DNA of 64,000 nt. Origin: Arsenophonus endosymbiont of Aleurodicus floccissimus (GTDB lineage Bacteria; Pseudomonadota; Gammaproteobacteria; Enterobacterales; Enterobacteriaceae). Positions 57,159 through 64,000 of this stretch are shown one piece after another. Within the stretch, counting starts at the first letter, position 1. Each line of letters opens with the position of its first letter. Position numbers and translations under genes: made by a program. The stretch spans positions 372,001 to 436,000 of the forward strand of contig NZ_OUND01000002.1 of assembly GCF_900343025.1 (NCBI RefSeq), written 5' to 3'. The notes below the pieces were generated by a model that saw only the letters and a program-made list of their open reading frames with translations, had not been told where the DNA came from and made no database searches.

Positions 57159-58471
57159 TTAAAGGATGATGCTACCAAACAAAAAGCCGAAAAGAACAGA
57201 TAGGCAAACACCAATAGTGCCAAGAATAAAAAATGGATGATTAAACACAAAGCGACTAATGCGAGTATCGTACGGGTGTCATCCATTTGAACGGCAGCAA
57301 TTAATGTTGGATAGGTTGGCAAACCGAAGAGACCCGAAACCGCAGAAAAAAGAGGCAATTGCGGTTAATGGACTGACGTTTAAAGCAAGCGCCATTGGCA
57401 TTAACGCCTTAGCCGTTGCAGCCTGAGAGTAGATGAGTGCAAAACAGATGAAAAATATCACCGCTAGCATCCATGAATGATTATGAATAAGCTGACCGGC
57501 AGTGGCTTTTATCCACTCAATATTAGCCTGGACAAAAGTATCGCCTAACCATGCTACGCCTAAAATACAGATACAGGCACTCATACCTATTTTAAAGGTA
57601 CTAGAATTTAAGATAGCATCTGTTTTAACATTGCAACTTAGTGTAATTAAGGTCGCTCCACTTAGCATGATAATCAAAATTGCATTGGTCGTATTCATTA
57701 GTGGTGTTTCAATTAGACCAAGAATGGGGCTATTAATCATGGCATAAATAACCACACATATGACACCTAGCAGAAAAAATAACACTGACTTTTTTGCGCC
57801 AGCTTTAATTTTTTTAGACTGACAACCTCTTAATTCTATTAATCCGGCGGGTAAACGTTATTGATAAATGCGATCATCAGCCAGTTTAGAATCAAAGCAC
57901 CAAGAAATAATGGATGACATAAGTAAAATAGCTAAAAAAGTTGCCGGTAATAGAATAGCTAATATAGCTAATAGGTTTACTAACCATAGCAGGATTTTCC
58001 ATAACCGAAGCAATATAGATCACAGCAGCTGAAATCGGTGATGCAGTGATGCCGATTTGTACCGCGACAACAGCTGTTGATAAGGGCCGGCAGGGTTTAA
58101 TACCATTTTTTTTTAGCAACTTCAGCAATAACAGGTAATGTTGCCAATGAAATATTACCTGTACCTGAAAATAAAGTCATAAAATAGGTAACGATCGGCG
58201 TTAAGATGTTAATTTATTTAAGATTTTTACGAAGTAATTTTTCTGTTTGATCAATCAAATAATCTAATCCGCCTGCAATTTGCATGGCAGAGATAGCGGC
58301 GATAACAGCCATAATAATGGAAATAACATCATAGGGTATTGTTCCTGGTTTAACGCCTAAAATGGCCAGCATCAAGACACTAAGACCGCCAGCAAAGCCT
58401 ATACCGATACTTCCTAGTCGTGCTCCCAGAAAGATGGCCAGCAGAACAATAATAAATTCTACGGCTAACAT
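57159..58471 (-). pseudogene. dcuA: Anaerobic C4-dicarboxylate transporter DcuA, degraded
   Basis: DcuA exchanges aspartate, fumarate and succinate and is linked to aspA. N-terminus: LAVEFIIVLLAIFLGARLGS with ISIIMAVIAAISAMQIAGGL. Then KPCRPLSTAVVAVQIGITAS and PISAAVIYIASVMENPAM; the middle piece has NTTNAILIIMLSGATLITLS and SACICILGVAWLGDTFVQAN. The C-terminus GLPTYPTLIAAVQMDD and RFVFNHPFFILGTIGV lie in different frames; the true stop is TAA at 57159. Shifts occur near 58210, 58110, 57950, 57830, 57330 and 57250. Full length would be about 433 residues. Confidence 0.93.
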
Positions 58472-58527
58472 AATGTTTACTCCTTAAAGTAATTGATAAT
58501 ATTTTGTTTGTTTTTTGTATATGCATA

Positions 58528-58568
58528 AAGTAAAAGGCACGCTTCTTTGTAGGGAGCGTGCCTTAAAA
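58528..58568 (-). terminator. Rho-independent terminator after aspA
   Basis: AAGGCACGCTTC and GGAGCGTGCCTT (58532-58563) form a strong GC-rich stem with a TTTGTAG loop. Read leftward it is followed by TTT. It sits between aspA and the dcuA start, so aspA and dcuA would be separate transcripts or only partly coupled. Confidence 0.8.
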
Positions 58569-58606
58569 AATTAAGACGAATTAATTTTTATTGTTAACAT
58601 GCTAAT

Positions 58607-60031
58607 TTAGTCATCAAAGCGTTTCGCTTTATACTGAGGATTTTTTAGATTTTCAACAGAGAAAATATCGTCTAATTGTTCTTCTGTTAGTAAACCTCGC
58701 TCTAATACCACTTCTCTAACATTTTTACCTGTTTCAGCGCATATTTTACCAACGATATCGCCATTATGATGGCCGATAAATGGATTAAGGTAAGTAACAA
58801 TGCCAATCGAATTAAAAACATATTTTTCGCAAATTTCTTTATTGACGGTAATACCGTTAATACATTTTTCCAGTAAATTACGACAAGAATTATTCATTAA
58901 TGAAATAGATTCAAAAATTGCCTGGCCAATTGCCGGCTCCATCACATTCAATTGCAATTGTCCTGCTTCCGCTGCGATAGTAACACAAGTATCGTTGCCA
59001 ATAACTTTGAAGCATGCCTGATTAACCACTTCAGGGATAACAGGATTGACTTTAGCAGGCATAATAGATGAACCCGCTTGTAGTTCGGGTAGATTGATTT
59101 CTTTTAAACCAGCACGAGGGCCAGAAGAGAGTAGGCGAAGATCATTACAGATTTTTGATAGTTTAACGGCTAAGCGTTTTAATCCTGCATGTACTGTAAT
59201 ATAAGCACCGCAGTCGGAAGTTGCTTCAATTAAATCTTCTGCCGGAATGCAGGACAATCCTGTTACTTCCGCTAATTTTTTTACCACCAATTCTTGATAA
59301 CCGGCAGCGGTATTGACTTGGGTTCCGATTGCGGTTGCACCAATATTGACTTCAAGTAATAATTCACTAGCGCGGTGTAAATTTTTTATTTCTTCTTTCA
59401 ATAATGTGGCAAATGCATGAAATTCTTGCCCTATTGTCATAGGAACCGCATCTTGTAATTGGGTGCGACCCATTTTAAGAATATCTTTAAATTGGTTGGC
59501 TTTTTGTTCAAAACCTTCTTGAAGTAGGGTAATTGATTTTATTAGATTAGTAATAGAGTTATAAACCGCAATTCGAAAGCCGGTTGGATAGGCATCATTA
59601 GTTGATTGACTCTTATTTAAATGGTCATTGGGATCTAAATATTGGTATTCACCTTTTTTATGTCCCATTAATTCAAGACCAATGTTAGCCAGGACTTCGT
59701 TAGTATTCATATTTAATGATGTACCAGCTCCTCCTTGAAAGACATCTACTGGAAACTGATCCATGCACTTGCCTTTATTTAAAATTTGGTCACAGGCGTT
59801 AATAATCGCATCTGCTTGTTTTTGTGGAATGGTTTTTAGTTCTTTATTTGCCATTGCCGCTGCTTTTTTTACTATTACCATTCCACGAATAAATTCGGGT
59901 ACATGATTAATAGTTCGGTCGCTAATATAGAAATTCTCGATCGCACGCAATGTATGAATACCATAATAGGCTTCAGCAGGTACATCTCGTTTACCTAATA
60001 GGTCTTCTTCAGAACGGATACTTTTAGACAT
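58607..60031 (-). CDS. aspA: Aspartate ammonia-lyase
   Basis: Interconverts aspartate with fumarate and ammonia. 474 residues, uninterrupted (E. coli 478). N-terminus: [20 protein letters not shown]. Seen in order: [53 protein letters not shown], and the fumarase/aspartase signature [15 protein letters not shown] (about residue 317, with the catalytic Ser loop). [20 protein letters not shown] is near the end. It is one of the few intact metabolic genes of the window, although its partner transporter DcuA is dead; other uptake routes would be needed. Confidence 0.96.
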   Translation of the reverse strand: MSKSIRSEEDLLGKRDVPAEAYYGIHTLRAIENFYISDRTINHVPEFIRGMVIVKKAAAMANKELKTIPQKQADAIINACDQILNKGKCMDQFPVDVFQGGAGTSLNMNTNEVLANIGLELMGHKKGEYQYLDPNDHLNKSQSTNDAYPTGFRIAVYNSITNLIKSITLLQEGFEQKANQFKDILKMGRTQLQDAVPMTIGQEFHAFATLLKEEIKNLHRASELLLEVNIGATAIGTQVNTAAGYQELVVKKLAEVTGLSCIPAEDLIEATSDCGAYITVHAGLKRLAVKLSKICNDLRLLSSGPRAGLKEINLPELQAGSSIMPAKVNPVIPEVVNQACFKVIGNDTCVTIAAEAGQLQLNVMEPAIGQAIFESISLMNNSCRNLLEKCINGITVNKEICEKYVFNSIGIVTYLNPFIGHHNGDIVGKICAETGKNVREVVLERGLLTEEQLDDIFSVENLKNPQYKAKRFDD

Positions 60032-60226
60032 ACAAACCTTCTTAAAATTAAATAGCGATTTACTAACTGAATATGTAATGTAATAGTAAAAATGGATTAT
60101 ATTAACGTCAGATTTGAAATTAATAACTAAGATTTTAATTATAATCGTGATATATATTCCGAAATAGTGGTATTGTCATAAATATGGAATACTATTTATG
60201 CATCTTAGTGAATTAAATATGATATG

Positions 60227-60242
60227 TGTGATCACATTCACA
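60227..60242. promoter_or_regulatory. CRP-binding site in the aspA-fxsA divergent region
   Basis: TGTGATCACATTCACA is a perfect match to both half-sites of TGTGA-N6-TCACA. It lies about 195 bases upstream of aspA and about 173 upstream of fxsA. E. coli aspA is known to be CRP-controlled, so aspA is the likelier target. Confidence 0.75.
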
Positions 60243-60414
60243 TAACCCATTAAAAAAATTAAAATTTTTTATCATTGAAAAATGCATGATAGATCTGCAT
60301 CATATAGGTATTATCGGCTTATAAAGCAAATATAGTGATATTCATTTTTTTGAGACAATTTATCTTGCTAAGTCAAGAGGCTAGCTTTTCATTAGCAAAT
60401 ATTAGGAGAATTGT

Positions 60415-60976
60415 ATGCGTTGGTTTCCATTCATACTTTTATGCCTGTTAATTTATATCGAAGAAGTTATCTTTGTTAGGGTTGCTGAGAGCATAGGTGT
60501 ATTAACCACTTTAATATTGGTCGTTTTAACTTCATGCCTTGGAACTTCTTTAGTAAAAAGTCAGGGAATTAAGAACTTATTGTGGTTAATACGTCAAAAA
60601 TTAGCTGACGGCAAAAATCTGGCCGATGAGATGATTAAGAATGTGGCCTTAGTAATTGCAGGTATTCTGTTAATCATACCTGGTCTTTTTATGGATTTTT
60701 TAGGTTTGTTATTACTATTTTCTCCGATCCAAAAACTGATAGTCGTGAAGCTTATATGCCGTATATTCATTTTTATTCTGTCGGAACAGCTAACGATAAT
60801 TTTAACCATTTTTCAAAAGGGCATACCTATGAAGGTGAATTTGATAGAAAATTTGATTCTCCATCAAACAGCATTAAACATGAAGACAAATTTTCTAAAA
60901 AAGAAGATCATGATAATAAATAATACTAACGATTTTATTTTTTTAGTAGAAAGAAAAAATGAAAAATTTTTTGTAT

Positions 60977-60990
<14 letters not shown>
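60415..60990 (+). pseudogene. fxsA: FxsA membrane protein with frameshifted C-terminal tail
   Basis: FxsA is a small inner-membrane protein; overexpression relieves F-plasmid exclusion of phage T7. The first about 112 residues follow the family: MRWFPFILLCLLIYIEEVIF, TSCLGTSLVKSQGIKNLLWL, ALVIAGILLIIPGLFMDFLG. After CTTATATGCC (60751-60760) the open frame continues with unrelated residues to 60990, while the natural tail (MPYIHFYSVG, HTYEGEFDRK, EDKFSKKEDHDNK) lies in another frame and stops at 60923. A two-base AT slip explains this. The four-helix membrane part is complete, and the E. coli tail is a hydrophilic extension, so function may survive with a novel tail. The new tail also overlaps the groS promoter. 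Confidence 0.85.
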
Positions 60991-61387
<397 letters not shown>

Positions 61388-61434
61388 TTTCTCGCTTAGA
61401 TCTTCAGAATGAATGAATTTAAAGGAAAAAAACA

Positions 61435-63071
61435 ATGGCAGCTAAAGACGTAAAATTTGGGATTGACGCCCGTGCAAAAATGCTTCGTGGAGTGAGTATT
61501 CTTGCTGATGAGTTAAAGTTACTTTAGGTCCGAAAGGTCGTAATGTAATTCTGGATAAATCTTTCGGAGCACCTTCGATTACTAAAGATGGGGTATCTGT
61601 TGCGCGTGAAATCGAGTTAGAAGATAAATTTGAAAATATGGGTGCTCAGATGGTAAAAGAAGTTGCATCTAAGGCGAATGATGCAGCAGGTGATGGCACA
61701 ACCACAGCAACAGTACTCGCTCAATCGATTGTTAGCGAAGGTTTAAAAGCGGTTGCTGCCGGCATGAACCCAATGGATTTAAAACGCGGTATTGATAAAG
61801 CGGTTTCTGCGGCAGTTGAAGAATTGAAAAAATTATCTAGACCGTGTGCTGAGAATAAAGAGATTGAACAAGTCGGTACGATTTCGGCTAACTCTGATAA
61901 AACCGTCGGTGAATTAATTGCTAAAGCAATGAAAGCAGTTGGTAAAGAAGGCGTGATTACCGTTGAAGAAGGTTCCGGTTTAGAAGACGAACTAGCTACT
62001 GTTGAAGGTATGCAATTTGATCGCGGTTATTTGTCTCCTTATTTTATTAATAAGCCAGATATGGGTTCTGCTGAATTAGAAAATCCCTATATCCTATTAG
62101 TAGATAAGAAAGTTTCTAATATCCGTGAATTGTTACCTATATTAGAAGCTGTTGCTAAAGCAGGTAAACCTCTGTTGATTATTGCTGAAGATGTTGAAGG
62201 TGAAGCCCTGGCAACATTGGTGGTAAACAACCTACGTGGTATTGTAAAAGCTGCTTCGGTAAAAGCCCCTGGTTTTGGTGATCGCCGTAAAGCCATGTTG
62301 CAGGATATTGCTATTCTAACCAAAGGTGCTGTTATCTCTGAAGAGATCGGTATGGAGTTGGAGAAAGCGACGCTAGAAGATTTAGGTCAAGCGAAGCGCA
62401 TCGTTATTAACAAAGATACCACTACTATTATTGATGGTATCGGTGAGAAAAGCACGATTAAAAGCCGTATCGAACAAATTAAGCAACAACGTGATGAAGC
62501 AACCTCCGATTATGATCGTGAAAAATTGCAAGAGCGTATTGCCAAGTTATCAGGCGGTGTTGCGGTGATTAAAGTAGGTGCTGCAACTGAAGTTGAAATG
62601 AAAGAGAAACGTGCTCGTGTCGATGATGCGTTGCATGCAACTCGTGCAGCCGTAGAGGAAGGTATTGTTGCTGGAGGCGGCGTTGCTTTGGTTCGGGTTG
62701 CAGCTACATTAGATCAGTTGAAAGGTGACAACGAAGATCAAAAAGTTGGTATTGATATCGCCCTACGCGCGATGGAATCACCTATGCGCCAAATTGTTGA
62801 GAATGCGGGTGAAGAGTCAGCTGTAGTTGTGAACAATGTTAAGCAAGGTAAAGGCAACTACGGTTATAACGCTTTAACTGAAGAGTATGGTGATATGCTT
62901 GACATGGGTATCCTGGATCCAACTAAGGTTACTCGTTCCGCTTTACAATTTGCTGCCTCAATCGCCGGTCTTATGATCACAACTGAAGCTATGGTAACTG
63001 ATTTACCAAAAGAAGATAAAGCTGATCTAGGTGCTGCTGCTGGTATGGGGGGTATGGGTGGTATGATGTAA
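61435..63071 (+). pseudogene. groL: Chaperonin GroEL with a one-base deletion near codon 26
   Basis: The first 25 codons ([20 protein letters not shown] then SILAD) are in frame, then GATGAGTTAAAG at 61507-61518 lacks one base and the frame hits TAG at 61525-61527. From GTT at 61512 the correct frame, [20 protein letters not shown], runs unbroken to 63071 with [25 protein letters not shown] and the GGMGGMM tail. Restoring one base gives 545 residues, normal length. The break lies just before the ATP-binding TLGPKG loop, so translation from the internal ATG at 61638 could not give a working chaperonin. As groEL is normally essential, this is either a sequencing error or a sign of a second copy. 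Confidence 0.9.
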
Positions 63072-63107
63072 GGTATTAAAATCCTAACATCCGTTATCCT
63101 TATCACG

Positions 63108-63150
63108 ATAAGAACCCTGAGTTTAACTTTTGACTCGGGGTTTTTTTATT
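63108..63150 (+). terminator. Rho-independent terminator after groL
   Basis: AACCCTGAGT and ACTCGGGGTT (63113-63142) form a stem around TTAACTTTTG, followed by TTTTTTT. Position just past groL fits the end of the groE operon. Confidence 0.85.
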
Positions 63151-63440
63151 ATCAAATTTTTATCTGTTTGTTATTTGATTTCATTAAGGTTTGCTAGCCA
63201 CTGGTTATTGGCTTTAAGTCTATTTTTTCACATAATATGATTTAATTTTGCGATAATATGATTTAACCGAGTATATTTACTACAATAGGGTAAAATGTTG
63301 TTAACACGCTGGTATAAAACATTGATGGCCAAACCATTTGGTTGGATATTATGTTGTTATTGATAATAAGCTTAATTTGGCAAAAAAATTCGGTAATGTA
63401 AGCGTTGATATTAATATATAGCTAAAAGTAAATGAGGGAC
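63151..63440. other. Intergenic DNA with a short direct repeat
   Basis: No gene is visible. TAATATGATTTAA occurs twice (63235-63247 and 63255-63267), about 20 bases apart, of unknown meaning. The promoter of yjeI must lie here. Confidence 0.5.
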
Positions 63441-63443
63441 AAC

Positions 63444-63788
63444 ATGCGAATTAAAGTATTGCTTGGTGCCACTTCCAGGCTGGGCATTAACAAAACGAAC
63501 TTTTTCGCCCGCGGTAGTAATTTTATTGGTTGTTGAACAGCCAACCAAGACGAATAGAGTGAATGCCAGCATCTAGGGCCGATTACCGGCACTTAAAGTA
63601 ATTGTCTTAGTGGCTGGCTAAATAATGAGTCTAGTTTACTGCGTGGTGCAGCAAATGATTTACGTATAAAGCTGCTCAGATGGGAGGCAATGTTATTTAT
63701 GGCGCCAATAGCCCAACGGAAACGTTACTCTCGAGTTTTATTCCTATTGACAGTAAAATTGATAGGACAAGTTTATAAGTGTCCATAA
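63444..63788 (+). pseudogene. yjeI: YjeI-like lipoprotein with an internal micro-inversion
   Basis: YjeI (DUF4156) is a small lipoprotein downstream of groL in E. coli. The start MRIKVLLG (63444) and the second half (SNCLSGWLNNESSLLRGAAN from about 63598, then GGNVIYG, and finally GQVYKCP ending at TAA 63786-63788) read rightward. The lipobox part (MLAFTLFVLVGCSTTNKITT then AGEKVRFVNAQPGS) reads leftward at 63471-63587. GTGCC (63466-63470) and GGCAC (63588-63592) bound it. Turning the segment back joins all parts in a single frame, interrupted only by TAG and TAA codons. Shifts near 63675 and 63763 further damage the rightward part. Confidence 0.85.
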
Positions 63789-63795
63789 CGCATGC

Positions 63796-63838
63796 TAAGC
63801 ATGATCCTGAATAATATAGGATCATGCGTTTTATCATG
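63796..63838. terminator. Probable bidirectional terminator between yjeI and epmB
   Basis: GCATGATCCT and AGGATCATGC (63802-63830) form a 10-bp stem with a GAATAATAT loop, followed by GTTTTATC. It lies between two convergent genes. Confidence 0.75.
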
Positions 63839-63849
63839 TAGCTAAATCG

Positions 63850-64000
63850 TTATTGTAATTGTAAGTCAATCGGTGTTTTACTCAATTTTCCACCTATTTC
63901 TCGGGTTAATCTCGGTACCAGATAGCCTGAGATACGGGTAAGCAGTTCTTTCATTATGATGCGAGCCTCTTCATCCGTTACCATAAAATGGGCGGCACCT
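63850..64000 (-). CDS. epmB: EF-P (R)-beta-lysylation protein EpmB, C-terminal part
   Basis: EpmB is a lysine 2,3-aminomutase-type radical SAM enzyme that makes (R)-beta-lysine for modification of elongation factor P. Only the last 49 codons lie in the window: GAAHFMVTDEEARIIMKELL, ISGYLVPRLTREIGGKLSKT and PIDLQLQ before TAA (63850-63852). This is the conserved C-terminus of the family, and the position after groL-yjeI matches E. coli. No lesion in the visible part; the start and radical SAM core lie beyond the window. Confidence 0.92.
   Translation of the reverse strand, partial: GAAHFMVTDEEARIIMKELLTRISGYLVPRLTREIGGKLSKTPIDLQLQ

Noticed and set aside
61638..63071. Shorter functional GroEL starting at 61638
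   Set aside because: It would lack about 68 residues including the TLGPKG ATP loop, so a working chaperonin is not plausible.
63235..63267. Direct repeat as an attachment site
   Set aside because: Only 13 AT-rich bases with no integrase nearby; likely chance.

Overview
The window reads as a chromosome segment of an AT-rich, host-restricted member of the Enterobacterales, most like an insect-associated Arsenophonus-type symbiont (Morganellaceae). That name is my inference and was not checked against a database. The right end keeps the enterobacterial order tRNA-Phe, yjdC, dsbD, dcuA, aspA, fxsA, groS-groL, yjeI, epmB, but cutA, yjeH and yjeJ are gone. Most genes carry frameshifts or in-frame stops, and long AT-rich stretches hold no gene, which is the signature of recent genome decay.

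Layout. 1-2.3 kb: ruined fadH. 2.3-5.3 kb: AT-rich DNA with a broken LysR-type regulator. 5.3-10.5 kb: a decayed leftward accessory cluster (two-repeat alpha/beta-barrel-like protein, HemN-like radical SAM enzyme, GT2 and GT4 glycosyltransferases). 11.2-16.0 kb: broken trehalose operon treB / GH65 phosphorylase / beta-phosphoglucomutase. 16.2-28.8 kb: a decayed NRPS-independent siderophore locus. Leftward from a Fur-box-like site it runs IucA/IucC synthetase, TonB receptor, PLP decarboxylase, SbnA-like synthase, opine-dehydrogenase-like protein, MFS exporter, binding protein, class V aminotransferase and SbnI-like ParB/Srx protein, with a CitE-like lyase reading rightward. 29.0-33.5 kb: a second broken iron-siderophore uptake operon (receptor remnant, binding protein, two FecCD permeases, ATPase). 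33.7-35.6 kb: broken GH3 glycosidase.

35.8-53.5 kb: an O-antigen cluster headed by a promoter and JUMPstart/ops element (RfaH target). It encodes synthesis of a 2,3-diacetamido uronic acid (wbpA, wbpB, wbpD, wbpE), flippase and polymerase remnants, two copies of an AAC(3)-like acetyltransferase plus deacetylase pair, three glycosyltransferases, and a fused glutaminase/WbpG-type sugar amidotransferase. Only wbpA, wbpE and the amidotransferase fusion look intact. 53.7-54.5 kb: IS3-like and RTX-like remnants beside tRNA-Phe. 54.7-64 kb: core genes, of which dsbD, aspA, groS and the partial epmB look intact.

Most notable: a micro-inversion inside yjeI bounded by a 5-bp inverted repeat, whose reversal restores one reading frame; an SbnA-like gene that looks intact but hides two compensating frameshifts; a one-base deletion in groL, which should be verified because the gene is normally essential; an opine-dehydrogenase-like gene in the place normally held by SbnB; and a PTS plus phosphorolysis trehalose route. 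All family assignments come from reading motifs by eye.
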